Source: JACMLD01 sp039916305 (GTDB lineage: Bacteria; Bacteroidota; Bacteroidia; Chitinophagales; Chitinophagaceae). Taken from it: a stretch of 64,000 nt of DNA. A program made the position numbers and the translations under genes. Shown one piece after another: positions 44,724 to 54,300 of the stretch (position 1 is the first letter of the stretch; each line of letters opens with the position of its first letter). The notes below the pieces were generated by a model, which did not search any database, had not been told where the DNA came from, and saw only the letters and a program-made list of their open reading frames with translations. Where the stretch lies: contig JBDSLR010000012.1 of NCBI GenBank assembly GCA_039916305.1, positions 62,001 through 126,000 on the forward strand, given 5' to 3'.

Positions 44724-46214
44724 TCATGGCTGATCCCCCGCCCAGGCAATACTGGCTTTTACAGCGCGTTGCCAGCCATGCATTAATTCGCCGGCAGTAT
44801 TGGCGTCCATAGCTGGTTTAAATGTTTTATCAGCCTGCCACTGTTTTTGCAGTTCTGTCACATTTGACCAATAGCCAACGGCGAGTCCTGCCAGGTACGC
44901 CGCTCCCAGTGCTGTAGTCTCATACACTTTTGGTCTTACTACCGGTACCTGCAAAATATTACTCTGAAACTGCATCAATAAATTATTAATGGTTGCGCCG
45001 CCATCCACCCTTAATTCTTTAATGCTTATACCGGAATCTGATTCCATCGCTTTCAGCACATCCGTGGTTTGGTAAGCAATGCTTTCCAGCGCTGCCCTGG
45101 CAATATGTTCTTTACTGGTACCGCGGGTAACACCAAACATACTTCCCCGCGCATACTGGTTCCAGTGAGGAGCGCCCAGCCCGGCAAATGCGGGTACTAT
45201 ATAAACACCGCCCGTATCCGGCACCTGTGCGGCAAGTGACTCTACTTCTGCCGCAGAACGGATAATCTGGAGGCCATCTCTAAGCCATTGTACCACGGCA
45301 CCGGCGATAAAGATGCTGCCTTCCAGCGCATACGTGGTGGTATTGTTTATTTTCCAGGCAACAGTGGTCAACAAATTATTCCTGGAGGTAACTGCTTTTT
45401 CTCCTGTATTCATCAGCATAAAACAACCGGTACCATACGTATTTTTAACCATGCCGGGAACACTGCAGAGCTGGCCAAAAAGCGCAGCCTGCTGATCGCC
45501 GGCAATACCCGCAATGGGAATATTGCCGTGCTCTGTATTTCCATATATTTCACTGGAGGGCTTCACTGCTGGTAATACACTTGCAGGTATATCAAATAAC
45601 TGCAGCAGTTCATCATCCCACTGGCAGCTGTGTATATTCAGCAACATAGTCCTGGAAGCATTGGAGACATCCGTAATATGCAGTTTACCGCCAGATAGTT
45701 TCCATACCAGCCAGCTATCTACCGTGCCAAATGCTAATTCACCTTTATTGGCCCTTTCCCTCGCACCAGGCACATTATCCAAAATCCATTTTAATTTTGT
45801 AGCAGAAAAATAGGCATCTATGATCAACCCTGTTTTTTCCTGGATACTTCCGGCCATACCCCTGCCTTTAAGTTCATCACAAAAAGCAGCCGTGCGCCTG
45901 TCTTGCCATACGATAGCATTGTAAACAGGTTTCCCTGTTTTTCTATCCCATACCACCGTTGTTTCCCGCTGGTTGGTAATGCCAATAGCGGCAATTTGTT
46001 TGGTGACAATATTTTGTTTGGCAATTACTTCTGCCATTACACTAAACTGTGAGCTCCATATCTCTTCTGCATCATGTTCTACCCAGGCAGGTTGCGGATA
46101 TACCTGGGTAAATTCTTTTTGTGCCACGGTTAAAATATCACCGTCATGATTAAATAGTATAGCTCTTGAGCTGGTGGTGCCCTGATCCAGTGCCAGGATA
46201 TAAGAATTATTCAT
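44724..46214 (-). CDS. glpK: Glycerol kinase
   Basis: The 496-residue enzyme starts at ATG 46214 with the FGGY-kinase motif ALDQGTTSSRAI near residue 8, has WQDRRT near 83, DVSNASRTMLLNI near 187, GIAGDQQAALFGQ near 243, and the second FGGY signature GVTRGTSKEHIARAALESIAYQ near 360. It phosphorylates glycerol with ATP. A frame extension to 46295 adds 27 residues without family support. First gene of the operon; glpD follows after 166 bases. Confidence 0.95.
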   Translation of the reverse strand: MNNSYILALDQGTTSSRAILFNHDGDILTVAQKEFTQVYPQPAWVEHDAEEIWSSQFSVMAEVIAKQNIVTKQIAAIGITNQRETTVVWDRKTGKPVYNAIVWQDRRTAAFCDELKGRGMAGSIQEKTGLIIDAYFSATKLKWILDNVPGARERANKGELAFGTVDSWLVWKLSGGKLHITDVSNASRTMLLNIHSCQWDDELLQLFDIPASVLPAVKPSSEIYGNTEHGNIPIAGIAGDQQAALFGQLCSVPGMVKNTYGTGCFMLMNTGEKAVTSRNNLLTTVAWKINNTTTYALEGSIFIAGAVVQWLRDGLQIIRSAAEVESLAAQVPDTGGVYIVPAFAGLGAPHWNQYARGSMFGVTRGTSKEHIARAALESIAYQTTDVLKAMESDSGISIKELRVDGGATINNLLMQFQSNILQVPVVRPKVYETTALGAAYLAGLAVGYWSNVTELQKQWQADKTFKPAMDANTAGELMHGWQRAVKASIAWAGDQP

Positions 46215-46340
46215 ATGCAATCGTTGGTTGTGATGGAGAAGTAAGATAGGGAAAAAACATAGCAATTGGAGATTGCGGATTTGGACGGGGTACAATTTTT
46301 TACAGCGTCTTATGTTCCCTTCTCAAATTAACATTCGTTT

Positions 46341-48851
46341 TTAGAATGCCAGCCGGAAACTGAAGAATACTCCAAAACGCTTTACACCTTCGGGCGGTAA
46401 CGGACGTGGTAGTACACGCCATATAAAATCAAGGCGGAATACCTTGAAGATATTATCTATGCCGGTACCAATCTCCATATAAGTTTTACCATCCAGCGAG
46501 TTAAAGCTGTAACCTGGGGTAGTGTTATATTGTTTATTTGCCTCACTTAAACTTCCCCACAAACCTTTGGCTGTCCAGAATTGCCTGAATTTTAATTTCC
46601 TGGTAAAGCCAATATAACGGAAGAGGCCAGCCCCAAAATTATGTTCTACACCAAAGCCCATGTATTTGTCGTGTACATACTCCCACCGGTTCAATAAGCT
46701 ATAGGCATACTTGTTATAGTAGTAGATTTCATTGCCAGGGGCTACGTCCAGCAGCATAAAGGGCAGGGTTCCAAATGTTTTACCTGCAAAAAAATTGTAG
46801 TAAATATTTCCATAGGGGGGTATTTGCAGAAAATCTGATATGCCGCCGGAAATTTTCGTGTAGTTATAGCTACTGTTCATAATACCACTCATGCCTTTAG
46901 AAAATTTGACTTCGCCAATAGGGTAGGGGCTACCCAGGCTATACCTGTAGAAAGTGGTTTCCAGAAATTTTTCAAGGTAAGCAAATCTTAATTTAATACT
47001 GGCTTCAAAATTATTAAATACATCGCCGCTTTCTGCAGGGTAGGCTGTTTTGGACGGCAGATTTCGCAGCGGGTCGTATTTTTTATCAGTGGCGTTCAGC
47101 AACACAGAAAAACCGGAATGAAATTCCTTGAAGAGGTCAACCCTTTTTTCTTCAGTAAATAGAAATTTTATGGGCACGCCGTTTTTGCGGATGGCCAGTG
47201 CAAATAAATTATCCTGGCTTACTTCATCCAGGTACTGCTGGCCATAGTCAATGTCTTTTGCATATTTTACAAATAAATAGGAACGCGGATTTTTATTGAA
47301 CAGGTACAGTGCATCTGCTTCGTATTTAAATTTTTTATCGCCAAAACCGTAAGCAAGGTAACCGTGCAGTATCAACTTTTTGTTAAACCCGCGGTTAGTA
47401 CCCAAATCGAACCGTGTACGGAAACCTTCCAGTACATTAGAAAAGATCCAATTTTGCCAGGGGCCAATCTGGTAATTGCCAATATTATAATAACCAGTAC
47501 CAACAAAGTTTAAAATATTGGTATACTTTATAAAAATGGGCATTTTTTGCAAAGTGTCGATCATTGCATACACCGACTTTTCATTCTTGCTTAAATCTTC
47601 ATGACGTTGTTCCTCCCAATATGCATCTGATTTTTCACGTGCGCCATTGTTAAATGTTACTTCCTGTATGATGCCGTTTTTCTGTAAAGAATCTTCAATA
47701 TAAGACTGGTCCCTGACGATATTTTTATAGGTGGTTGTCTTCCTGGCAATAATACCTGTTTTGGTATTTCCGATGGGGGCAATATCTGCAACAAATTTAT
47801 CTTTCACCAGGAACCAGGTGCTGTCGTCAATCATTTTATACTCCTGTATCAGGCTCAGCTTGTCAATAAAATTAATATTGGCTTCAGCGGATAGATACAT
47901 GGTCATTTTCTGGATAGCCCAGGTGGTATCATGTACCCAGCAATCTCCCTGGAAAGTGCTTTCACCTTTTCTTTTGGGTGTAAAACTCATGTGGATCAAC
48001 CGCTGGCCATTTACAAACTGGGAGTCCAGTACGGTATAACGGTAGTAATTATCGCCATTATCGCTGATGGGGCTTACAAACTGTTTGTCAAACACCGGGA
48101 TAAAATTGGCATATACATTTACGTTAGCATCAGTGCCGCCCAGTAATTTGCTGATACTTTCATTGTCCACACCTTCTGACTTACTCGCTTTAATAATCTC
48201 CCGCGTTTTAAAGGGTTTTTTCTGAAAAAAATAATCAGATATTGTTTCAGTAAGAAATACGGGCAAAAAAGGGGGGCCTTCGATAGTATCGATGTTGTCA
48301 AAAACAAATCCAAATGGTTTTAGCAGCTTTCTTTTTTTAATTTTTTCTTTATTAATGCGGTTCAGATCCAGCTCCATTTTATTATAGAGCTCATAAGTAA
48401 AATTGTTAAACCGGTAGCGGTCGTTTTCGGGTTTGTGTTTTACAATACGTTTCCACATTAAATAACCGCGGTCTATTTTTCTTTTAACCACCACTTCCGC
48501 CACGGTTTTACCCCGGTCAAGGTTGATGACAAAATGTAACTGGCTGTCAGGTGAGTTTTTAATAAAATCGGGCCCTATAAAAATCTTGTAGTCTTTATAC
48601 CCCACATATGTAACCAATAGTGTATCAGCAGGCCATTCGCTGAAACGAAAAATAAAGTTCCCGGCTGAATCGCTCAGTTTGCCATTGCCGCTGCGCATAA
48701 AACTGATGGAAGCAAACGGAACCCGTTCATCGCTCAGCGCATCTTTAATATAACCTTTTAAAATTTTATTTTGCGCATAGGCACCGACGGGCAGCAGGGC
48801 ACCGCAAAGAATGATAAGGATGCTATAGCCGCACAGCTTCAGAAGGTTCAT
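46341..48851 (-). CDS. DUF5686-family outer-membrane protein with CarboxypepD_reg-like domain
   Basis: The 836-residue protein has a signal peptide (cleaved near AYAQ, residue 27), a carboxypeptidase-regulatory-like beta-sandwich (about 30-105: ILKGYIKDALSDERVPFASISF), the DUF5686 region (about 110-600), and a C-terminal barrel-like region ending in FSFRLAF with a terminal Phe. Proteins of this kind are abundant in Bacteroidota and have no proven function. It lies upstream of glpK on the same strand but 126 bases away, probably a separate unit. Confidence 0.88.
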   Translation of the reverse strand: MNLLKLCGYSILIILCGALLPVGAYAQNKILKGYIKDALSDERVPFASISFMRSGNGKLSDSAGNFIFRFSEWPADTLLVTYVGYKDYKIFIGPDFIKNSPDSQLHFVINLDRGKTVAEVVVKRKIDRGYLMWKRIVKHKPENDRYRFNNFTYELYNKMELDLNRINKEKIKKRKLLKPFGFVFDNIDTIEGPPFLPVFLTETISDYFFQKKPFKTREIIKASKSEGVDNESISKLLGGTDANVNVYANFIPVFDKQFVSPISDNGDNYYRYTVLDSQFVNGQRLIHMSFTPKRKGESTFQGDCWVHDTTWAIQKMTMYLSAEANINFIDKLSLIQEYKMIDDSTWFLVKDKFVADIAPIGNTKTGIIARKTTTYKNIVRDQSYIEDSLQKNGIIQEVTFNNGAREKSDAYWEEQRHEDLSKNEKSVYAMIDTLQKMPIFIKYTNILNFVGTGYYNIGNYQIGPWQNWIFSNVLEGFRTRFDLGTNRGFNKKLILHGYLAYGFGDKKFKYEADALYLFNKNPRSYLFVKYAKDIDYGQQYLDEVSQDNLFALAIRKNGVPIKFLFTEEKRVDLFKEFHSGFSVLLNATDKKYDPLRNLPSKTAYPAESGDVFNNFEASIKLRFAYLEKFLETTFYRYSLGSPYPIGEVKFSKGMSGIMNSSYNYTKISGGISDFLQIPPYGNIYYNFFAGKTFGTLPFMLLDVAPGNEIYYYNKYAYSLLNRWEYVHDKYMGFGVEHNFGAGLFRYIGFTRKLKFRQFWTAKGLWGSLSEANKQYNTTPGYSFNSLDGKTYMEIGTGIDNIFKVFRLDFIWRVLPRPLPPEGVKRFGVFFSFRLAF

Positions 48852-48947
48852 ACAGCCTCAAAAATAGCGTTTACGCGCCAAAAAGAGGCGTTATTGCGGC
48901 AAACAATAATTTTGCAGCGGCGGGCGGTTTTTTTATTTGAAAAATCA

Positions 48948-48979
48948 TTTGGAATAACGAGGATTTTCTTTTTACTTTG
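48948..48979 (+). promoter_or_regulatory. Promoter-like site of the gene at 48999
   Basis: TTACTTTG at 48972-48979 differs from TAnnTTTG by one base and TTTG at 48948-48951 lies 20 bases upstream. The ATG follows 19 bases later. Confidence 0.4.
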
Positions 48980-48998
48980 TTTTTCAAAGTACTTTTAT

Positions 48999-49613
48999 AT
49001 GGATAGCCACCAGCAAAGCTTAGCAGATATACAGGATATAAAGCGCATCATGGAGCGCAGCAGCCGCTTTATCAGTTTAAGTGGCTGGAGTGGCATTGCT
49101 GCAGGTATTTGTGCATTGGGTGGAGCGTGGGCGGCAACGCATTATATTAGCCTTTTCCGGCAAGGCGGTATAAGTATCGGTTCCCTGGAGGCCGCGCTGG
49201 TAATAGTAGCAGGCGCCACTTTTATTGCAGCACTTATTTTCGCCTTTGTTTTTACCTACGTTCGCAGCCGGAAGGATGGCGTGCCCGTTTGGGGCAAGAG
49301 CGCACAGCGCTTACTATTCAATACGGCTATTCCCTTGCTGGCGGGTGCGTTTGTGGTTTACCGTATGCTGGAACTGCAGCAATACGAATTGCTGGCACCC
49401 TCCTGTTTAATTTTTTATGGGCTGGCGCTGGTTAACGGCAGTAAGTACACACTGGGGGAAGTAAAATTCCTGGGATATTTCCAGGTATTGCTGGGCATTA
49501 TTAATTTATGGATGCCGGGTAACGGACTTTTTTTCTGGGCATTGGGGTTTGGTGTACTTCATATAATTTACGGCCTGGTAATGTGGTGGAAATATGAGCG
49601 CAAAGACCAGTAA
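48999..49613 (+). CDS. Polytopic membrane protein, unknown function
   Basis: The 204-residue product begins MDSHQQSLADIQDIKRIMERSSRFISLSGWSGIAAGI and has six hydrophobic segments. The segment SLADIQDIKRIMERSSRFISLSG marks a Bacteroidota membrane-protein family that I know only as hypothetical. Start chosen because it follows a promoter-like site and because earlier frames overlap the divergent DUF5686 gene. It is followed by a winged-helix regulator gene 113 bases later. Confidence 0.78.
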   Translation: MDSHQQSLADIQDIKRIMERSSRFISLSGWSGIAAGICALGGAWAATHYISLFRQGGISIGSLEAALVIVAGATFIAALIFAFVFTYVRSRKDGVPVWGKSAQRLLFNTAIPLLAGAFVVYRMLELQQYELLAPSCLIFYGLALVNGSKYTLGEVKFLGYFQVLLGIINLWMPGNGLFFWALGFGVLHIIYGLVMWWKYERKDQ

Positions 49614-49726
49614 CCCGGCTTACAGCATTGATCCCGCTGATAATACAAGTTTTGAACAATGAAACAATCCGGCAGGCTATATATTACAAACTTATTTAAA
49701 TACGCTGTTGTAACAACAGGCAGGGC

Positions 49727-50026
49727 ATGAAGAATCCGATTGAACATCTGAATAAAATTTTTGACAGCCGTATCCGTTTGGGCATCATGAGTGCCCTGAT
49801 GGTAAATAATGCTATCAATTTTAACGAATTAAAGGAGTTGATTGAAGTAACAGACGGCAACCTTGCTTCGCACTTAAAAACACTGGAAGAAAATGCGTTT
49901 ATTAAAGTGCAGAAGGGCTTTGTGGGGCGCAAAACTAATACCACTTATTCCGTTACCAAATCAGGCGAGAAAGCATTTAAACAGCACCTGGATGCCCTGG
50001 AGCAAATGATTAAATCTATCAGTTAA
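49727..50026 (+). CDS. Winged-helix transcriptional regulator (HTH_34 type)
   Basis: The 99-residue protein is a single winged-helix domain: IEHLNKIFDSRIRLGIMSALMV, recognition helix region TDGNLASHLKTLEENAFIKVQKGF near 42-65, and wing VGRKTNTTYSVTKSGEKAF. The family resembles MarR/ArsR relatives of PF13601 and has no metal-binding cysteines. It leads two membrane-protein genes with spacings of 10 and 11 bases, and probably controls that operon. Confidence 0.88.
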   Translation: MKNPIEHLNKIFDSRIRLGIMSALMVNNAINFNELKELIEVTDGNLASHLKTLEENAFIKVQKGFVGRKTNTTYSVTKSGEKAFKQHLDALEQMIKSIS

Positions 50027-50036
50027 TTTTTTTTAT

Positions 50037-50513
50037 ATGAACACTTTGAATTACAAAGTACTTTTAGTGAGAACTGGTCTTATTGTATTTATCAGGGCGA
50101 TGGGTATTTATTTGTTATTAACCATTCCTGCCCTGGCCGCACTGCCTGCCATGTACCTGCTGTCTGCCGGATATGCATTGAGTTTTGGCTGGATAGCAGC
50201 CATCTTCTTCCTTATTGCCTTTTATTTATTAAGGATAATGAAAATGAGTGTAAGGGCCAGGCATATGCTTTTGTATATGGCCGCTGCGGTTGCTGTACTG
50301 ATTGCTTTTCAAATGATGGAAATAACCGGTGCCTGGGACCATATCTGGCAATCAGGCGCTTTCCTTTTATTTCCGGGCGCAGCAGTTATGGCCGGCTGGA
50401 TAAGCCTGGCGGTATCAGGAAAAGCTATTAACCGGTTGTTTGCTCCACCCTATCCGGATTACCATTCAACCATTATTGATAACCATTCATCGGCAACTGA
50501 AAACAGTATTTAA
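50037..50513 (+). CDS. Small polytopic membrane protein of the DUF4173 operon
   Basis: The 158-residue protein has four hydrophobic segments (about 12-33, 38-62, 75-92, 105-125) and a short polar C-terminus. I do not recognise the family. It starts 10 bases after the regulator and ends 11 bases before the DUF4173-like gene, so the three form one transcript. Confidence 0.8.
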   Translation: MNTLNYKVLLVRTGLIVFIRAMGIYLLLTIPALAALPAMYLLSAGYALSFGWIAAIFFLIAFYLLRIMKMSVRARHMLLYMAAAVAVLIAFQMMEITGAWDHIWQSGAFLLFPGAAVMAGWISLAVSGKAINRLFAPPYPDYHSTIIDNHSSATENSI

Positions 50514-50524
50514 ATAAAACAGGT

Positions 50525-52105
50525 ATGAAAAATAGTAAAGTCTCCATTCTTATTATCACAGCAGGCGCCTTTCTTTTTAACAGCATTTTCTGGAACGAAC
50601 AAATGGCCGTAAATGCCGTGCTTTTTGATGCATTTATTATCAGCAGCCTTTTCTTTTTGTATGATATGGCGTGGAAAAATAAAATGCTGCGGTATATGTT
50701 GCTGGCGCACCTGGTTTGTCTGCTGGTGCTCATCATGTATAATTCAGTGCTGGGAAAAATATCCTTTTCTATTACTTTATTGCTGTTGTTTGCCTTTGCC
50801 GCATATGCCCACCGTTCCATATGGTTTGCCGGTGGTTCGATGATGGTTGGGTTCACGCATTTTATCGGCAGTTTTTCAAGGTTACTCAGCCACAGCAAAA
50901 AAGACAAGCAACCTGAAAGGCCGGTTGCTCGTTTTATCCGTTTTGCGATTTTCCCTGTCATTATCGGCATTTGCTTCTTTATAATTTACAGTGCTGCCAA
51001 TTCGGTTTTTGCCGGTATAGCCGGAAATATTGGTATAAAACTGGAGCAGTTTTTCAATGGTTTTTTTGCACTGTTTTCTTTTGGGCGGTTGTTTTTTTTA
51101 CTGGCCGGATTTTACCTTACCGGCTCGCTGCTGCTGCGTCCCGGTTATACCAGGTTTGAAAAAATAGATGCCGCCGCTACAGATGATATGCGGCGGATCC
51201 GTAAAAAGAGAATGGATATTCATAAAAGCGTGCTTTATGATCTTACTGTGGGTGTAATGGGTAAACTGGCCAAAGGTATTCTGGCACTCAGGAATGAATA
51301 CAAGACCGGTCTCATCAGCCTTGTTTTGCTGAACGGGATGCTGCTTATCATTAATATTATTGACATTAATTATCTCTGGATTCATTTTACCTACACCCCT
51401 GCCATCGATCTTTTTACAATGATTCACGAAGGAACAGAACTCCTGATTTTTTCCATTGTAATGGCCATGCTGGTACTGTTGATATTTTTCAGGGGCAACC
51501 TCAATTTCTATAAAAAGAATAAATGGCTCAGGATCGGTGCTTATGTATGGTTAATTCAAAACGCAGTGCTTGTTATTTCGGTATTGCTGCGCGATTATTA
51601 TTACATCCGGGAATTTGGCCTGGCCTACAAGCGCATAGGGGTTCTGTTTTTCCTGCTGCTGGTAATAGCCGGGCTGGTAACAGTTTTTCTGAAAGTACAC
51701 TATGCAAAAACAACCTATTTCTTACTACGGATAAATGCATGCTGTGTTGTTTTTCTGCTGGTAGCCGGTTCCATGGTGCAGTGGGATGTATTTATTACGG
51801 AATACAATATTGCACACCGGAAATCAGCGCCCCTTAACCTGCCCTATCTGCTTACCCTGTCTGATAAAGTTTTGCCGGTGCTGGATGCCAACCTGCCCAT
51901 TTTAAAAGAACGGGAGAAAGAACTCAACGCACAGAAAATCTTCCTGGGCAGGTGCAGCAATTGTATTGAAGAAGTCATCAGCGATCGCAGCAAATGGTAT
52001 ATGCAGCAGCAGGATAAGTACACGTGGTTGTCCTGGAACTATACTGATGCAGCAGAAAAAAAATATTTTCTTAAGAAAGAGAAACGGCTGGCCGTAATAC
52101 AATAA
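50525..52105 (+). CDS. DUF4173/DUF4153-like large membrane protein
   Basis: The 526-residue protein has about twelve membrane segments and a C-terminal soluble tail (from about 440). It contains FRFAIFPVIIGICFFIIYSAANSVF near 140 and NEYKTGLISLVLLNGMLLIINIIDINYLW near 255, features of DUF4173 proteins. The tail holds a CSNC motif (CxxC) in FLGRCSNCIEEV, unusual for the family as I know it. Function unknown. Operon with the winged-helix regulator and a small membrane protein. Confidence 0.78.
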   Translation: MKNSKVSILIITAGAFLFNSIFWNEQMAVNAVLFDAFIISSLFFLYDMAWKNKMLRYMLLAHLVCLLVLIMYNSVLGKISFSITLLLLFAFAAYAHRSIWFAGGSMMVGFTHFIGSFSRLLSHSKKDKQPERPVARFIRFAIFPVIIGICFFIIYSAANSVFAGIAGNIGIKLEQFFNGFFALFSFGRLFFLLAGFYLTGSLLLRPGYTRFEKIDAAATDDMRRIRKKRMDIHKSVLYDLTVGVMGKLAKGILALRNEYKTGLISLVLLNGMLLIINIIDINYLWIHFTYTPAIDLFTMIHEGTELLIFSIVMAMLVLLIFFRGNLNFYKKNKWLRIGAYVWLIQNAVLVISVLLRDYYYIREFGLAYKRIGVLFFLLLVIAGLVTVFLKVHYAKTTYFLLRINACCVVFLLVAGSMVQWDVFITEYNIAHRKSAPLNLPYLLTLSDKVLPVLDANLPILKEREKELNAQKIFLGRCSNCIEEVISDRSKWYMQQQDKYTWLSWNYTDAAEKKYFLKKEKRLAVIQ

Positions 52106-52234
52106 ATAGACATAAGAGTTTTAAATATCTTTTTACAAATAAAATATACCCAAGCCCGTCTCAAAGGAGACATGTACATAGAAGTCCTTCCCTTTCCAGG
52201 GTGGGGCAGGGGGCGGGCAACAAAAGACATCATT

Positions 52235-52603
52235 ATGCAAAAAGAAAAATTTTCTTTAAAACAAAGGGCCAGAAGTTTTCAATTTGCCTTTAGCGGGTTG
52301 TATCAATTTTTTACAACGCAGCACAACGCTATCATACATGCAGTAGCTACCGGCGCCGTGATTGCGCTGGCTACAATAATTCACCTGCCGCTGAGTAAAT
52401 TTCTCTTTGTTATTATTGCCATAACACTTGTTTGGATGGCAGAATTATTCAATACTGCTATTGAGCAACTCTGCGATATGGTTTGTCCGCAACAGCATCC
52501 CCAAATAAAATTTATTAAAGACGTGTCGGCCGCCGCTGTACTGGTTACTGCTGTGATGGCATTTGTAACCGCCTGTATCATTTTTATACCCGCTTTATTA
52601 TGA
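52235..52603 (+). CDS. dgkA: Diacylglycerol/undecaprenol kinase family protein
   Basis: The 122-residue three-helix membrane protein has the DgkA pattern: RARSFQFAFSGLYQFFTTQHNAIIHAVATGAV near 10-40 and the active-site segment WMAELFNTAIEQLCDMVCPQQHPQIKFIKDVSAAAVL near 63-98. Family members phosphorylate diacylglycerol or undecaprenol. The stop overlaps the start of the next gene (ATGA). The start at 52235 is preferred; the 63-base extension upstream reads through a G-rich intergenic stretch. Confidence 0.92.
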   Translation: MQKEKFSLKQRARSFQFAFSGLYQFFTTQHNAIIHAVATGAVIALATIIHLPLSKFLFVIIAITLVWMAELFNTAIEQLCDMVCPQQHPQIKFIKDVSAAAVLVTAVMAFVTACIIFIPALL

Positions 52604-53286
52604 CAAAAAATACTTTAATCACTGCCCGTTTTTTCCATGTATACCTGTTGAAAACAGAAATACAGCGCCTGCTGCTTACCTCTGTATTATTTGGTTTTTC
52701 ATTATTGCTGGTCAGGACAGTCTATACGGGCGGGCTTGCCTTTGCATTCCTGGTATGGAACCTTTTCCTGGCCTTCATACCCTATTTTTTATCTTATACA
52801 CTAACCCTGCGCCCTGGCTGGATTAAAAACAAGTGGAAATTTGCCGCGGTATTTACTGCCTGGCTGCTATTTATTCCAAATTCGTTTTACATGCTTACGG
52901 ATCTTTTTCATCTGTACGACAGTTATGCTGTACCGCGCTGGTATGATCTCCTGCTTATTTTTTGCTTTGCCTGGAATGCATTGCTGATGGGCATACTTTC
53001 TGTACGCCATATGGAGAAAATTATACAGGCCATCTGGCTATACCGGTTCGATGGGTTATTTGTTTACCCCGTTATGCTGCTGAATGCCCTGGGTATTTAT
53101 ATTGGCCGCTACCTCCGGTTTAACAGTTGGGATGTTATCAGTAATCCATTTCAGCTGCTGATTGATATGGGGCATATTTTACTGCACCCTGTATACTATA
53201 AAAATGCCTGGGCAATGATATTATGTTTCTCATTTTTCCTGAGCATTCTTTACATGACGCTCCGCCGATTGAATAAGTCAGCCTGA
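52600..53286 (+). CDS. DUF1361 membrane protein
   Basis: The 228-residue protein has about seven membrane segments and the DUF1361 features LAFIPYFLSY near 60 and AAVFTAWLLFIPNSFYMLTDLFHLY near 83, with the WxLFxPNSFYMxTD core. Function unknown. It is translationally coupled to dgkA through a four-base ATGA overlap. Confidence 0.88.
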   Translation: MTKNTLITARFFHVYLLKTEIQRLLLTSVLFGFSLLLVRTVYTGGLAFAFLVWNLFLAFIPYFLSYTLTLRPGWIKNKWKFAAVFTAWLLFIPNSFYMLTDLFHLYDSYAVPRWYDLLLIFCFAWNALLMGILSVRHMEKIIQAIWLYRFDGLFVYPVMLLNALGIYIGRYLRFNSWDVISNPFQLLIDMGHILLHPVYYKNAWAMILCFSFFLSILYMTLRRLNKSA

Positions 53287-53425
53287 TTTTTTTGCTTTTT
53301 ACACTTTGCAAACGCGCGTGCTGGCCGGGGAGGAGAAATTTGCCTTTACGGCAACCTGGCTACTTTAACGTAGCGGAATTCGAGGCATGCATTTATAATA
53401 TATTCTACACTAAAAAACCATTACC

Positions 53426-54193
53426 ATGCAGACATCTCAGGACTGGATTATTTATTTCAGGCAAAACCTTCGGCATAACAGAATTGACTGGACGCTGGCG
53501 CCACAGCTTACAGATACAGAACGGAAAAATATTGTGCAATCGGTACAAGCATGGCAACTGGGAGAAACATCAGATGGGGCACATTTACTGGCTGCGGCAA
53601 AAAGATATGCAGACAAAATTGGTGATCCTGATTATTGTGCGGCAGTACAACTATTTATAAAAGAAGAACAGAAACATGGCCACAACCTGGGGCATTACCT
53701 TGACTTAATACAGGAAAGGCGAATTACCCATGATTGGGGCGATACCCTTTTCAGGAAAATTCGTTATTTAAATACCAGCATGGAGCTGTGGACCATTGCT
53801 GTAATAACGGTTGAAAGCGCGGCGCAGGTATTTTACCAGGCATTAAAAGAAGCCACCAGTTGTACATTGCTGAAGCAGGTATGTACAGATATTTTAATTG
53901 ATGAGGCAGCGCATATTAACTTTCAGCAACAGCGCCTGCAAATTATTTTTTCAGGTAAAACGGTAATGCAGAAAATTATCAGCTTTCAATTTTACAGGCT
54001 GTTTTATTTTTCCACTATTCTGGTGGTGTGGATGGCCCATCGTAAACTGTTTAAATCCGGGAATATTAACCTGGCAAAATACCTGCGTAAAATGAATTTC
54101 AAATTTGCGAAGACGATTCAGAAGCTGCACCCGTCAATAGCGTCAGAAACGGATATCCCATCAGCAAGGTCAGTGGCCATTACAGAAAACTAA
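53426..54193 (+). CDS. Ferritin-like diiron protein, unknown substrate
   Basis: The 255-residue helical protein carries a complete set of diiron ligands in ferritin-like order: possible E47, E81-x-x-H84 (KEEQKH), E130 (TVESAAQVF) and E160-x-x-H163 (DEAAH). The spacing fits a four-helix bundle. A later hydrophobic stretch (RLFYFSTILVVWMAH near 190-205) suggests membrane contact or a substrate tunnel. Possible roles are an oxygenase or oxidase, or an iron-handling protein; I cannot choose. It is a monocistronic gene followed by a terminator. Confidence 0.75.
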   Translation: MQTSQDWIIYFRQNLRHNRIDWTLAPQLTDTERKNIVQSVQAWQLGETSDGAHLLAAAKRYADKIGDPDYCAAVQLFIKEEQKHGHNLGHYLDLIQERRITHDWGDTLFRKIRYLNTSMELWTIAVITVESAAQVFYQALKEATSCTLLKQVCTDILIDEAAHINFQQQRLQIIFSGKTVMQKIISFQFYRLFYFSTILVVWMAHRKLFKSGNINLAKYLRKMNFKFAKTIQKLHPSIASETDIPSARSVAITEN

Positions 54194-54246
54194 TCGTTGA
54201 AATAGATTTGTAATGAGCCTGATTAAATTGCTTAAAAGCATATGTC

Positions 54247-54280
54247 AAAAAAAGCCCCGGTAAATATGTACCGGGGCTTT
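54247..54280. terminator. Bidirectional terminator
   Basis: Perfect 12-base arms AAAGCCCCGGTA (54251-54262) and TACCGGGGCTTT (54269-54280) enclose a six-base loop, between the ferritin-like gene and the minus-strand outer-membrane gene. Confidence 0.88.
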
Positions 54281-54300
54281 GCTTATAACTATGTTTTATT

